From positions 65,531 to 129,530 of the forward strand of contig NZ_JASISR010000011.1 in the NCBI RefSeq assembly GCF_030063245.1: a stretch of DNA of 64,000 bases. Direction: 5' to 3'. A program made the position numbers and the translations under genes. The notes below the pieces were generated by a model. It was not told the origin of the DNA. It made no database searches and saw nothing but the letters and a program-made list of their open reading frames with translations. This stretch comes from Paenarthrobacter sp. PH39-S1 (GTDB lineage Bacteria > Actinomycetota > Actinomycetes > Actinomycetales > Micrococcaceae). Below are positions 28,889 to 37,476 of this stretch, in pieces (position 1 is the first letter of the stretch; every line of letters starts with the position of its first letter).

Positions 28889-29758
28889 ATGAGCAGCAGA
28901 GCGCTCGTCCTCGGCGGCGGCGGAGTTACCGGCATCGGCTGGGAAACCGGGCTGATTGCAGGACTCGCTGAGCGCGGTATCCACCTCAGCGAAGCCGACC
29001 GCATCATTGGAACATCCGCTGGCTCCAGCGTCGCCGCCACCCTGACCTCCGGCATCTCCGCCAACGACGCCTACCAAACCCAAATCGCCAGCCACGGAAG
29101 CGAAAAGGCCGCCACGCTCGGCATCAGCAACATCGCACGCCTCCTCGGCCCACGACTCCTCCCCGGTTCCGACCCGGCCATCGCCCGGCGAATCGGCCGT
29201 GCCGCCCTCCGAGCCAGCACCGTCAGCGAGGCCGAGCGCCGCGAAATCATCGCCCATCGCGTCCCCTCCGCCAAGTGGCCGGAAACCGACCTGCGCATCA
29301 TCGCCATCAACGCCAACACCGGCGAGCGCCGCGTCTTTACCAAGGACAGCCGTGCCTTCAAAGACAGTGGCGTTTCCAAAGACAGTGGCGTTTCCTTGGT
29401 CGATGCCGTTGCCGCAAGCTGTGCCGTTCCAACCGTCTGGCCACCCGTCACCATCGGCGCTCACCGTTATATCGACGGCGGAACCCTCTCCGGCACCAAC
29501 ACCGACCTCGCCGCCGGCTGCGACGTCGTCGTCGTCCTCGCTCCCATCGCCATAGCACTACGGAAGCGCTGGTCGGCGGCCGGTCAACTGGCCGCGCTGG
29601 GCCCCTCGGTCCGCACCCTGCTGATCACCCCCAGCAACGCCGCTAAGCAAGCCATGGGCCGCAACTCCCTCGACCCGGCCTTCCGTGAAACCGCTGCCCG
29701 CGCCGGCAAGGATCAAGCAGCGACGGTCGCTGACGCCGTCCACCGTCTCTGGTCCTAA
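28889..29758 (+). CDS. Patatin-like phospholipase family protein
   Basis: A 289-residue serine lipase of the patatin type. The oxyanion-hole motif GGGGVTGIG is near residue 9, the nucleophile is in GTSAGS (near residue 43), and the catalytic aspartate is in the DGGT motif near residue 196. GGAAGGAGA precedes the ATG. A tandem six-residue duplication (KDSGVS) lies near residues 158-169. No membrane segment or signal peptide is seen, so it probably acts in the cytoplasm or at the inner face of the membrane. Confidence 0.88.
   Translation: MSSRALVLGGGGVTGIGWETGLIAGLAERGIHLSEADRIIGTSAGSSVAATLTSGISANDAYQTQIASHGSEKAATLGISNIARLLGPRLLPGSDPAIARRIGRAALRASTVSEAERREIIAHRVPSAKWPETDLRIIAINANTGERRVFTKDSRAFKDSGVSKDSGVSLVDAVAASCAVPTVWPPVTIGAHRYIDGGTLSGTNTDLAAGCDVVVVLAPIAIALRKRWSAAGQLAALGPSVRTLLITPSNAAKQAMGRNSLDPAFRETAARAGKDQAATVADAVHRLWS
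29360..29395 (+). repeat. Perfect 18-base tandem duplication inside the patatin gene
   Basis: The 18-base unit AAAGACAGTGGCGTTTCC occurs twice without mismatch, and a degenerate third copy precedes it at 29342-29359. It codes KDSRAF-KDSGVS-KDSGVS, so the frame is kept. Confidence 0.85.
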
Positions 29759-29844
29759 CGCAGCAGCTACTCACCGACAGACGAACTTCTGCAAGCTTGC
29801 GAAGAAATAACGCGAAGAGCAAGCGGGAAATCGGACTACCCTAG

Positions 29845-29995
29845 TTGGTTACCAGCGGACGAGGTCGAAACCAGTACATCGTCAATTCGCTCATTGAGGA
29901 AGCCATCACTTCCAGCCAGTTGGAGGGAGCCTCAACCTCCCGGCGTGTCGCCAAGGAAATGATTACTGGCCGTCGAACGCCTGTGGGAGAACTCC
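29845..29995 (+). pseudogene. Fic family protein, internal fragment
   Basis: The residues NQYIVNSLIEEAITSSQLEG followed by ASTSRRVAKEMI match the N-terminal helix region of Fic (AMPylating) proteins. The frame has a stop just upstream and the downstream residues stop resembling Fic after about 50 codons; the catalytic HPFxxGNGR motif is absent. It is a remnant of a deleted fic gene. Confidence 0.7.
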
Positions 29996-30041
29996 CTGGC
30001 CGGGCGTATGAAACAGCACCGGTCCTTGCCGCCTACTCGCC

Positions 30042-30494
30042 CTACTCCGCTTCCGAAGGCAACGCCTCATGGTTCACACGCCCATGGGAGCGGCGGTCTT
30101 CCTTCATCCCGGCCTCGAAGAGGTGCCGCTTCCCGTCAACAAGCTCCTGGCGGGCCAGTTTTTCCGCCGCCTTGAACTCCGCGTAATAGCCGTCGTCGTA
30201 ATCCTCAATGACCTGGAACGTCCACCGGCCGTCGATCACGTTCCGGCCCACGATCTGCTGATCCAGCTTATCCGCCAGTCCGGTGTGTCCGGCTTCGCGG
30301 AGCTGATCGACTGCCTCACCCAGCGCCAGGTCTGCCTTACCGGTCAGCCGATGAAATCCGTAGAGGTAGCCTCGTGCTTGTTCGACCACTTCGAGGGCCT
30401 CGGACAGTTTGCCAAGGGCCATCACGGTCGCGTCCGTCACGCCGTCCGGGCGCTGGTGGTTGGCATCGGGACCGTCGGGCGCGGAGTTACTCAT
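30042..30494 (-). CDS. Conserved hypothetical protein
   Basis: About 150 residues with no motif I can assign. It is mainly helical and charged: LGKLSEALEVVEQARGYLYGFHRLTGKADLALGEAVDQL, then GRWTFQVIEDYDDGYYAEF. Start chosen at 30494 (MSNSAPDG); longer frames are possible up to 30563, overlapping the DUF6458 gene. I think similar proteins occur in Arthrobacter, without known function. Confidence 0.6.
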   Translation of the reverse strand: MSNSAPDGPDANHQRPDGVTDATVMALGKLSEALEVVEQARGYLYGFHRLTGKADLALGEAVDQLREAGHTGLADKLDQQIVGRNVIDGRWTFQVIEDYDDGYYAEFKAAEKLARQELVDGKRHLFEAGMKEDRRSHGRVNHEALPSEAE

Positions 30495-30519
30495 GCTGCT
30501 TAGCATATAGGCGGAGCGC

Positions 30520-30777
30520 TCAGAGGCCGGTGTCGCGGCTCTCGTTGCGGGTGATGTGTTCACCAGTGTTGGGGTCCACCACGGACCTGCTCTCAGTTAC
30601 TCGGCGCTGCCGGCGGGAGCCGCTCATCACCAGCGAGATGATGAGCCCCAGGACACCCACGATCAGCAGAATGTAACCGACCAGGTGCAGATCAACGTAA
30701 GGGACGGCGCTGCCATCAATGGCAAAAGCCAGAATAGCTCCGACAGCGATCAGGAAAATGGACGATCCGATTCTCAT
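30520..30777 (-). CDS. DUF6458 family small membrane protein
   Basis: An 85-residue protein with two membrane segments (IFLIAVGAILAFAI and LVGYILLIVGVLGLIISLVM) and a basic, polar tail. The RIGSSIFLIAVGAILAFA opening is characteristic of DUF6458, common in actinobacteria and of unknown role. AGGAGG lies in front of the ATG. Confidence 0.82.
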   Translation of the reverse strand: MRIGSSIFLIAVGAILAFAIDGSAVPYVDLHLVGYILLIVGVLGLIISLVMSGSRRQRRVTESRSVVDPNTGEHITRNESRDTGL

Positions 30778-30901
30778 TTTGAACCTCCTCGTGGGACGGC
30801 ATGGGCACAGGGCCCGCTGCGCGGATGGCCAGCCGTGAATGCAGCCTACATCACAGTCGCTGCGGCGCGGTGCAGGCCAGCTGTATCGATGATCGAAGAT
30901 T

Positions 30902-30923
30902 CCTTCGGCTTCGAAGCCGAAGG
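30902..30923. repeat. Perfect 22-base palindrome with nested outer arms
   Basis: The palindrome reads CCTTCGGCTTCG then AAGCCGAAGG. It is nested in a second inverted repeat (ATCGAAG and CTTCGAT). It sits in the 274-base gap before the lipoprotein gene and could be an extrusion site or a bidirectional terminator. Confidence 0.6.
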
Positions 30924-31007
30924 CACCTTCGATGTATCACCAGTGACAGTCACCCTCACGGCAACGGTCGAAGCCCTCGGCATGACCAGTCGGACCACGT
31001 GGCCGCC

Positions 31008-31043
31008 GGGCCTACCGGGCCTACCGGGCCTACCGGGCCTACC
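31008..31043 (+). repeat. Four perfect 9-base tandem repeats abutting a ribosome-binding site
   Basis: GGGCCTACC occurs four times in a row and ends directly at ATGGAGGAATG, the ribosome site and start of the lipoprotein gene. Copy-number change would alter the leader just upstream of the start. Confidence 0.85.
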
Positions 31044-31051
31044 ATGGAGGA

Positions 31052-31591
31052 ATGAAGGGCAGCGGAAATGTGCGCGCGAAAACCGCGCTGCTAACGCTGG
31101 TGGCGGTGCTGCTTGCCGCGGGCTGCGGGTTGCCGCAAGGCAGGGGAAGCACTGGTGGTTTCCCGGAAATCCAACCCTTGCCGACGCCGTCGAACATCTC
31201 AGACTCACCGTCCGCAGCGCCGGACACGGCGGCACCACTCACGCCGTCGCCGTCGTCCACACCGCCGGCAGCGTTCACCGGCAACGCCGCGGACTATCAA
31301 CCCATTTCCAGCGCACCGTCGGTGACCAGCCCGGGAGTATCCCTGGACTGGCTGCTTGACGGGGTGGACGATTCGCTCAACCGGGTTTACCTGACGGCCA
31401 TGGTACCCGCCTGCAACCGCCCGCTGCAGGCCATCATCACGGAAGAACCGTCCCGTGTAGTCCTGACACTCGCCGGCGCCTTACCGACGCCGGGGATGGT
31501 CTGCCCACACAACGTGGCCATGATCCACGGCTATGTGCAGCTTGCGGATCCCGTGGGCAGCAGGAAATTGGCTCCCCGACCGGCCGGTTAG
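31052..31591 (+). CDS. Putative secreted lipoprotein
   Basis: A 179-residue protein with a lipoprotein signal peptide (KTALLTLVAVLLAAGC, lipobox LAAGC) followed by a Pro/Ser/Thr-rich linker to about residue 90 and a small C-terminal domain with three cysteines or so. No family recognised. The ATG is only one base after GGAGG; a three-codon mini-frame (ATG GAG GAA TGA) overlaps its start, which may tune translation. Confidence 0.65.
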   Translation: MKGSGNVRAKTALLTLVAVLLAAGCGLPQGRGSTGGFPEIQPLPTPSNISDSPSAAPDTAAPLTPSPSSTPPAAFTGNAADYQPISSAPSVTSPGVSLDWLLDGVDDSLNRVYLTAMVPACNRPLQAIITEEPSRVVLTLAGALPTPGMVCPHNVAMIHGYVQLADPVGSRKLAPRPAG

Positions 31592-31688
31592 TTGCGGGGC
31601 TCCCGGCGTCGGCCGCAACCGGTGGGCCAGGTCCCCGAAACCGGTGGGCCATAAACCCCGGGCAGAGCTTTGGCGTGGTCAGCCGTGG

Positions 31689-32234
31689 TCAGCACGGCTC
31701 CGTTAGCACGGTGGTCTGCACCGTCGCAACGCCTGGTCGTGACGGAACACTACTGAACCCGAATCGGACCGGTGGCCGGATGGGTGCCAGCTCGCCGGCG
31801 TCGCGCCCCTCCCAGCTAACCACGGCCGCGTCAATCCACCGTACATCGGTGACCCCATAAAACTCCCGGCGGCCGTCCCGGGCGGAACCGGCGGTCTGGA
31901 TCCCTGGACTCAGCCGGGCCGCCACCGGGCTGATGGCGCGCAGCCAGCGCGGGTGAACCGCCAAACGCCGCGGCAGCAGCGCCGCCGCATAGCCCAGAAT
32001 GGATTTGGCCCCCACACGGGCCCGGATCCGCAGCGGCCCGGCTTCGACCACCAGGTTCCCCGCGTCAAAGGTAGCCGTCACCTCCACCAGACGCGTCTCG
32101 TCAAAGACGTACGTGTCCCCGATGAACTCGGCTGTTGCGGCATCCGGGGCCAGCAGAATCCTGTGTCCGGGTGCCAGCTCCACCATCACATCGGCGAACT
32201 GTCCGAAAGGAGACGTCGCCCAGACTCCGACCAC
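31689..32234 (-). CDS. Conserved hypothetical protein, start uncertain
   Basis: The frame codes a beta-rich protein (FADVMVELAPGHRILLAPDA, then DETRLVEVTATFDAGNLVVE) with an FYGVTDVRW motif near the end. No family is assigned. Coding character extends upstream of the GTG at 32234, to about 32310, where no start codon exists in frame; the 9-base motif CCAACTGAC is duplicated at that point, so the true 5' end may have been altered. It lies just downstream of the SRPBCC gene on the same strand. Confidence 0.5.
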   Translation of the reverse strand: MVGVWATSPFGQFADVMVELAPGHRILLAPDAATAEFIGDTYVFDETRLVEVTATFDAGNLVVEAGPLRIRARVGAKSILGYAAALLPRRLAVHPRWLRAISPVAARLSPGIQTAGSARDGRREFYGVTDVRWIDAAVVSWEGRDAGELAPIRPPVRFGFSSVPSRPGVATVQTTVLTEPC

Positions 32235-32323
32235 AGCGCGGAGCCCGGAAGCAGTCCCCAGCCCCGCAATATGGCCGACGAAGATCAGCGGCGCTCCGTG
32301 GCGGGCCAGGTCAGTTGGTGACG

Positions 32324-32806
32324 TCAGTTGGTGTGGTGCGGTCCGGCCACGGCTTCGGCCAGCTTCCCGAGCGACCCCTCCAGCTGGTGCGCCTCTACCA
32401 CCGGGAAGGAGATCTGCCGCAGCACGTCCTTGTCCGTCACCTGGCTCCAGTCGTACGTGAGCGAGACTTTGGTGGAATCCGGCGCGGTCGCTTCCAGTTC
32501 CCAGACCCATTCCCAGCCGGCCGGTTCCTTGCCTGCGTCGGCCGTCTTCCAGGCCAGCAGCTTGTTCGGATCAAACCCCACCACATAATTCTCTGTCTGG
32601 TACTCCCCGCCCAACTTGTCCCAGAACATGTTCATCGTGAACACCTGCCCCACGGCGGTGATCCGGTCCGTCTTCTCATCCGAGCGCACCATCCCCGAGC
32701 CATCGAGCTGAGCATGGTTCGCCGGGTTGCTCAGCAGCTTGAAAATCTCCTTCGCCGGGGCATCGATTACGCGGTCCACTGTCAGTCTTCCTTCGGTTTC
32801 AGTCAT
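32324..32806 (-). CDS. SRPBCC family protein (polyketide cyclase/START-like)
   Basis: A 160-residue protein with the classic opening [29 protein letters not shown] and a C-terminal amphipathic helix ([12 protein letters not shown]). The fold binds hydrophobic ligands; no substrate can be inferred. The region upstream is shared with the divergent aldo/keto reductase. Confidence 0.85.
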   Translation of the reverse strand: MTETEGRLTVDRVIDAPAKEIFKLLSNPANHAQLDGSGMVRSDEKTDRITAVGQVFTMNMFWDKLGGEYQTENYVVGFDPNKLLAWKTADAGKEPAGWEWVWELEATAPDSTKVSLTYDWSQVTDKDVLRQISFPVVEAHQLEGSLGKLAEAVAGPHHTN

Positions 32807-32963
32807 CGTTCCAGCATTGCGCAGTTTGCTGATGAATTCCAGTGCACCACGTTACGACGACGACGGCGGGCAGTCAGGCGGCGACGGCGCGGCTGGTGGC
32901 GGTGGTGTCCAGTGCTTAAATCCGTCCCGGAATATCGACGGGCAGCACGTGGTTGCCGCCACC

Positions 32964-33848
32964 ATGACTATCCACAAAACCCAAAGCAGCCACACGCCGT
33001 CGACCATTGACCTCAAGGACCTCGGCACCGTGCACCGCCTCGGCTTCGGCGCCATGCGCATTGTCGGGGACGGAGTGTGGGGTGAGCCCGCGGACCGGCG
33101 CGCCGCCGTCGCCGTCGTGCGCCGCGCCGTCGAACTGGGCGTGGACTTCATCGACACCGCCGATTCCTACGGGCCGAATATCAGCGAGGAGATCATCGCC
33201 GAGGCCGTGCACCCCTATGGCGGCAGCCTGAAAATCGCCACCAAGGTCGGGTTCACCCGCACCGGACCCGACAAGTGGGTGCCGGTGGGTCGCGCGGAAT
33301 ACCTGCGTCAGCAGACCGAGCTGAGCCTGCGCAAGCTCAAGGTTGACGCGCTGGACCTCCTGCGACTGCACCGCATTGACCCCAAGGTGGACGCCGAGGA
33401 GCAGTTTGGCGTGCTGCGCGACTTGCAGCAGGAAGGCAAGGTCAAGGCGCTGGGCCTGTCGCAGGTCAGCGTCGACGAGCTCAAGGCCGCGGCCAAATTC
33501 TTCACCGTCTCCACCGTGCAAAACCGCTACAACCTCACGGACCGCTCCTCCGAGGACGTGCTGGACTACGCGGAAGAAAATGACATTGGCTTCATCCCTT
33601 GGGCACCGATTTCCGCCGGCGAACTGGCACAGCCCGGCGGCGCGCTGGACGAAGCAGCCAAGCGGCTTGGGGCGACGACGACGCAGGTGGCCCTCGCGTG
33701 GCTGCTGCGCCGTTCCCCCGTGATGATGCCCATCCCGGGCACCGGCTCCGTCAAGCACCTCGAGGAGAATCTGGCAGCGGCCGGCGTCGTGCTGGACGAT
33801 GCGACGTTTGCGGAGCTCAGCGCCGCGCGGCATGGCTCGGCGAAGTGA
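32964..33848 (+). CDS. Aldo/keto reductase
   Basis: A 294-residue NADPH-dependent reductase. The catalytic tetrad can be seen: D and Y in [11 protein letters not shown] in IATKVGF, and H in LLRLHRID. The cofactor loop is [15 protein letters not shown]. Start 32964 (MTIHKTQ) was chosen since upstream sequence in frame lacks homology. A hairpin follows the gene. Confidence 0.9.
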   Translation: MTIHKTQSSHTPSTIDLKDLGTVHRLGFGAMRIVGDGVWGEPADRRAAVAVVRRAVELGVDFIDTADSYGPNISEEIIAEAVHPYGGSLKIATKVGFTRTGPDKWVPVGRAEYLRQQTELSLRKLKVDALDLLRLHRIDPKVDAEEQFGVLRDLQQEGKVKALGLSQVSVDELKAAAKFFTVSTVQNRYNLTDRSSEDVLDYAEENDIGFIPWAPISAGELAQPGGALDEAAKRLGATTTQVALAWLLRRSPVMMPIPGTGSVKHLEENLAAAGVVLDDATFAELSAARHGSAK

Positions 33849-33857
33849 TCTGTTGTC

Positions 33858-33876
33858 CCAGGACTCATAGTCCTGG
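33858..33876 (+). terminator. Hairpin after aldo/keto reductase gene
   Basis: CCAGGACT and AGTCCTGG are exact complements around a three-base loop, 10 bases past the stop. No U-tract follows. Confidence 0.5.
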
Positions 33877-34024
33877 CTGCGTTGGTTGCAGCCGGAACGG
33901 GTGATCATCAATCCTGTAGTCCAGTACATCTTCGCGGCTGAGGTAGTCCGCGCCATCATTGGGCGTGCGGCCAGCCACGCCATGGCCTCTTCCGCAGTGG
34001 CGGGGTCTGCGATAGCCGCAGTAG

Positions 34025-34375
34025 CTACGGTAAGGGGATTCCCAGCGCCGCCATCAGGCCGACGTTGACGTTGGCCATCGCCGCCATTGACACGCCACTT
34101 AGCTCAGCGACTGGTTCGTCATCATAAAGAGTTGTGACCTCGTCGCATAGAGCCCAACCGTTCACAGCGTTCTCTGGAGGGAGGGCAACACGGCTGGGGC
34201 GGTCGCTGCGGACGGTCGTGGTGATGCGAATCGCCAGGGCGTTGCCGAACGCCTGGTTGCGCTGGTTATTCGAGACAACGAGCCAATACTTTTCGCCGAC
34301 TTCCTCGGAGAGCGTGGCCGCGTAGATTACACCCCGGCGCAGCGGCAAGGTCGGCCGCTTTCGGTTGGGACTCAT
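34025..34375 (-). CDS. PemK/MazF-like toxin
   Basis: A 116-residue protein with RRGVIYAATL, KYWLVVSNNQRNQAFGNALAIRITT and a C-terminal LSGVSMAAMANVNVGLMAALG, the pattern of MazF/PemK endoribonuclease toxins. Its start overlaps the upstream antitoxin stop by 4 bases (ATGA), the usual module layout. It looks intact. Confidence 0.82.
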   Translation of the reverse strand: MSPNRKRPTLPLRRGVIYAATLSEEVGEKYWLVVSNNQRNQAFGNALAIRITTTVRSDRPSRVALPPENAVNGWALCDEVTTLYDDEPVAELSGVSMAAMANVNVGLMAALGIPLP

Positions 34376-34680
34376 TCGCCTACGCTATGCCCGCGCGGAC
34401 GGCGGCGCATCGCAGCTGCCTCACGCTGGTGCTCGGGGTCGTCAGCTTCTTCAGCGTAACTCAACGCCGCGATTTCTTCCCGAAGAGACTTTACACCTGC
34501 ATCAAAAATTGCGCTGGCAACCATGGACTCAGGCGACTCCGCCGTAATTTTTGCGTGCGCGAAGGCAGCGAGTACGACGTAGTCCTCAGGTTTGCTGCGA
34601 ATCTCTTGAATGAAAAGCGCACGGTCCTCGGTCAATGGCAGGCCAATCCGTGGAGTACGGCGGGCTTTCACATCAGTCAT
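34372..34680 (-). CDS. Antitoxin partner of the MazF-like toxin
   Basis: A 102-residue, mostly helical, acidic protein with no motif I can name with certainty. It is called an antitoxin from size, position and the ATGA overlap with the toxin gene. AGGAT precedes the ATG. Confidence 0.65.
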   Translation of the reverse strand: MTDVKARRTPRIGLPLTEDRALFIQEIRSKPEDYVVLAAFAHAKITAESPESMVASAIFDAGVKSLREEIAALSYAEEADDPEHQREAAAMRRRPRGHSVGE

Positions 34681-34818
34681 ATCTTAATCCTACACGTGGT
34701 GCCATTGCGGCAGCCAGCATGGACTCCGTTGTGGTCGCCACCCCGGCAAAGACTGGGGCTGGCAGTACGTGCTGCCGCCGTCGTCGCTCGCGCCATGCAA
34801 CTCCGGCCAACGTCCCGG

Positions 34819-35826
34819 TTACCGGAACAGCCCGCTGTAGGCGTTCAACGCTGGCTGTCCGCCCAGGTGCGCGTAGAGGACGTTGCTGGTGGCAGGAATG
34901 TCGCGGCTCTTGACCAGGTCAATCAGGCCCGCCAGGGACTTGCCCTCGTAGACCGGGTCCGTGATCATTCCTTCCAGAGAGCCGCCCAGCCGAATGGCGT
35001 CCAGGGTCGATTCGACCGGGATGCCGTAGAAGTCTCCGGCCCAGCCTTCCAGCACGTTGATTTCGTCGTCGCGCAGTTCGCGTCCCAGACCGATCAGCTC
35101 GGCGGTGTTGCGGGCGATTCGCTCCACCTGGTCGCGGGTCTTCCGCAGCGTGGCCGAGGCGTCAATGCCAATCACGCGGCGCGGCCTGTCCTGGCCGGCG
35201 AATCCGGCGATCATACCGGCGTGGGTTGAGCCGGTCACAGTGCAGACCACGATGGTGTCGAAGAAGATCCCGAGGTCCTTCTCCTGCTGTTCCACTTCAT
35301 AGGCCCAGTTCGCGAAGCCAAGGCCGCCGAGCTTGTGGTCGGAGGCGCCCGCCGGGATGGCGTAGGGCTTGCCGCCGGCTTCCTCCACCTCATGGATGGC
35401 CTGCTCCCAGCTGCTGCGGATGCCGATGTCGAACCCTGCATTGTCGAGGGTGACGTGTGCGCCCATGATGCGGGAGAGCAAGATGTTGCCGACCCGGTCG
35501 GTCAGCGGGTCGGGCCAGTCCACCCAGTTTTCCTGCACCAGGCGTGCCTTGAGCCCGAGCTTGGCCGCCACTGCTGCGACCTGGCGCGTGTGGTTCGACT
35601 GATAGCCGCCGATCGAGACCAGGGTATCGGCGCCTTGGGCCAGCGCGTCCGGCACCAGGTACTCCAGTTTCCGGGTTTTGTTGCCGCCGAAGGCCAGCCC
35701 ACTGTTGACGTCCTCGCGCTTGGCCCAGATCTGCGCACCGCCCAAATGCTGGCTCAATCGCGGCAGCGGGTGCACCGGACTGGGCCCAAAGGTGAGGGGA
35801 TAGCGTTCAAAATCGGTGATGGCCAC
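34819..35826 (-). CDS. acdS: 1-aminocyclopropane-1-carboxylate (ACC) deaminase
   Basis: A 335-residue PLP enzyme very close to Pseudomonas AcdS. The PLP lysine is K50 in [12 protein letters not shown]293 and E294 in DPVYEGKS and L321 in LYAHLGG are kept. E and L at these two places separate true ACC deaminases from D-cysteine desulfhydrases. It splits ACC into ammonia and 2-oxobutyrate, lowering ethylene in plant hosts. GTG start at 35826 follows AAGGAG. One substitution to note is H for Q in [10 protein letters not shown]. The gene is divergent from a GntR regulator. Confidence 0.93.
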   Translation of the reverse strand: MAITDFERYPLTFGPSPVHPLPRLSQHLGGAQIWAKREDVNSGLAFGGNKTRKLEYLVPDALAQGADTLVSIGGYQSNHTRQVAAVAAKLGLKARLVQENWVDWPDPLTDRVGNILLSRIMGAHVTLDNAGFDIGIRSSWEQAIHEVEEAGGKPYAIPAGASDHKLGGLGFANWAYEVEQQEKDLGIFFDTIVVCTVTGSTHAGMIAGFAGQDRPRRVIGIDASATLRKTRDQVERIARNTAELIGLGRELRDDEINVLEGWAGDFYGIPVESTLDAIRLGGSLEGMITDPVYEGKSLAGLIDLVKSRDIPATSNVLYAHLGGQPALNAYSGLFR

Positions 35827-35902
35827 AGAATCTCCTTGTTGTGGGTTTAGCGGAGTTCGGGAGGGAAACGCGTTGGCCGTCGACTCCTTAGGCGACCCAA
35901 CA

Positions 35903-35916
35903 TGTAATATATTGCA
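35903..35916. promoter_or_regulatory. Candidate GntR operator, acdS side
   Basis: TGTAATATATTGCA is an imperfect 14-base dyad about 77 bases before the acdS start. A related sequence lies next to the regulator gene start. Confidence 0.5.
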
Positions 35917-36045
35917 ACTCCTTAAAAGCCGCCTGTCAAGGTTCCAAGAGGTGGCCGACGGCGGCTGCCGGGCGCCGCCGTCAGCTGTCCGGCCCAATGG
36001 GCGGAAGCCGAAGGCCGGGACGAAGCGCCGGCGCCGCGGAGCATG

Positions 36046-36060
36046 TGTATATCATTTGCA
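36046..36060. promoter_or_regulatory. Candidate GntR operator, regulator side
   Basis: TGTATATCATTTGCA shares the TGTA...TTGCA ends with the acdS-side site and lies 3 bases before the regulator ATG, where binding would block its translation start or transcription. Confidence 0.45.
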
Positions 36061-36062
36061 GC

Positions 36063-36716
36063 ATGCCTATCCCGTCCGTTCAAGGCGTGCACAAACGCTC
36101 GCTCCTGCGCGACGACGTGTATCAGTCGCTCCGCGATGCCATCGTCGACGGAACATTCGCGCCGGGTGAGAGACTGAAGGATACCGAGCTGGAGCAATGG
36201 CTGGGTGTGAGCCGGACGCCCATCCGGGAGGCACTTTTGCGGCTGGAGCGCGCGGGCCTGGCCATCGCCGTGCCCGGCCGGGCCACCATTGTTGCGCCCT
36301 TCGACCTGACATCCACTATCAGCGCGCAGCAGGTGGTGGCCGCTATGCACGAGCTGGCTGCGCGGTTGGCGGTTCCCTCCCTGACAGCGGAGAATATTGC
36401 CGCAATGGAGGACGCCAATACGCGTTTCGCCATGGCCTTGCAGGATCACAATGTGGACGACGCGCTGCTGGCGGACGATGACTTCCACGGGGTATTCGCA
36501 GCCCGCTGTGGAAATACTGTGGTTCCCGAGGTGCTGGAACAAAGCACTCCGGTGCTGCGCCGGGTGGAGCGGGTCCATTTCGCGTCCTTTGCCGCACGGA
36601 CCTCCGTGTCCCAGCACGCTGAAATCATCCGTTTTGCGCGCGATGGAGACGCGGAGGGCGCAGCCCGGGCCAGCCGGGAAAACTGGCTCAGCCTGCGTTA
36701 CACGCTGCCCGAATAG
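36063..36716 (+). CDS. GntR family (FadR/VanR group) transcriptional regulator
   Basis: A 217-residue regulator. The winged helix spans about residues 10-75 (VYQSLRDAIVDGTFAPGERLKD, then WLGVSRTPIREALLRLERAGLA) and the FCD effector domain follows, with D/H residues of its metal site in DDDFHG and SVSQHAEI. The divergent layout with acdS, plus paired motifs, makes it the likely controller of ACC deaminase; other bacteria often use an Lrp-type AcdR, so this would be a different arrangement. Confidence 0.87.
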   Translation: MPIPSVQGVHKRSLLRDDVYQSLRDAIVDGTFAPGERLKDTELEQWLGVSRTPIREALLRLERAGLAIAVPGRATIVAPFDLTSTISAQQVVAAMHELAARLAVPSLTAENIAAMEDANTRFAMALQDHNVDDALLADDDFHGVFAARCGNTVVPEVLEQSTPVLRRVERVHFASFAARTSVSQHAEIIRFARDGDAEGAARASRENWLSLRYTLPE

Positions 36717-36790
36717 GGGTGCCGCGGCAGCAGTCGTGGATCATCAGCGCGGTGACCCGGCGGAGGCGTGGCAGGGCTGCCGGGTCAAAT

Positions 36791-36807
36791 GGGTGCACAG
36801 TGCACCC
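36791..36807. promoter_or_regulatory. Perfect dyad upstream of VapBC-like module 1
   Basis: GGGTGCAC-A-GTGCACCC is a 17-base perfect dyad 21 bases before the antitoxin start, the position expected for autoregulation by the VapBC complex. Confidence 0.7.
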
Positions 36808-36828
36808 ACTCGTTGATATTCTCTCCTT

Positions 36829-37071
36829 ATGCCCAGAGTAATCCAGATCCGCGATGTACCCGAGGACGTCCACGAAGCCTTGACGAAAGCTGCGGCGGCG
36901 CAGGGCATCTCCCTGACAAGGTACCTGCTGCGCGAACTTGAGAACCTGACGCAACGGGCGCAGGTGCCGCACATTAATGCTGCCGTCGTTCGACAGACAC
37001 AGGCCAAGGTCCAGGGCCATGCTGGCAGAGATAAAATTCTCAGCGCTCTTCGGGAAGACCGCGGCGGATGA
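36829..37071 (+). CDS. VapB/FitA-like antitoxin 1
   Basis: An 80-residue protein with an N-terminal ribbon-helix-helix (VIQIRDVPEDVHEALTKAAA) and a C-terminal toxin-binding tail. Its stop overlaps the PIN toxin start (ATGA). The dyad upstream supports self-regulation. Confidence 0.85.
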   Translation: MPRVIQIRDVPEDVHEALTKAAAAQGISLTRYLLRELENLTQRAQVPHINAAVVRQTQAKVQGHAGRDKILSALREDRGG

Positions 37072-37445
37072 ACGTAATCGACGCGAGTGTCATTGTCGAG
37101 TTGCTCGCCAACGATCTCGATCCCGACCTACTCGGTAATGAGGAGTTGATAGCTCCGCACCTCATCGACAGTGAAGTGACCAATGTCTTGCGCCGCCTTG
37201 TGGCTCACGGTGCGCTGAGCGAGGAGCAGGGCACGCTCGCCTTCGACGGATTCACCCGCCTGATTTTGACGCGATTTCCGGCTGATTGGCTACGCCCCAG
37301 GATGTGGGCGCTCCGACACAATCTGAGCGCGTACGATGCGACATACGTGGCGCTTGCCGAGATGACAAACGCCAAGGCACTTCTCACCACCGATGCTCGG
37401 CTGGCGAGGGCGCCGGGCATCCAATGTCACGTCCAGGTACTCTGA
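37068..37445 (+). CDS. VapC-like PIN-domain toxin 1
   Basis: A 125-residue PIN ribonuclease. The acidic residues are in VIDASVIVELL, DSEVTNVLRRL, SAYDATYVALAE and TTDARLA, all conserved. The length is typical and the gene appears intact. Confidence 0.88.
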   Translation: MNVIDASVIVELLANDLDPDLLGNEELIAPHLIDSEVTNVLRRLVAHGALSEEQGTLAFDGFTRLILTRFPADWLRPRMWALRHNLSAYDATYVALAEMTNAKALLTTDARLARAPGIQCHVQVL

Positions 37446-37476
37446 CAAACACCACCGCAGCCCCCGCTCTGCCACA

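Noticed and set aside
30556..31359. Plus-strand 267-codon frame across the DUF6458 gene and the lipoprotein leader
   Set aside because: It overlaps two better supported genes; a weak YceI-like impression (FGFEAEGTF) coincides with the palindrome and could not be supported.
33900..34020. Possible remnant protein AEEAMAWLAARP on the minus strand before the MazF-like gene
   Set aside because: Too short and without a family match; it may be coding by chance.
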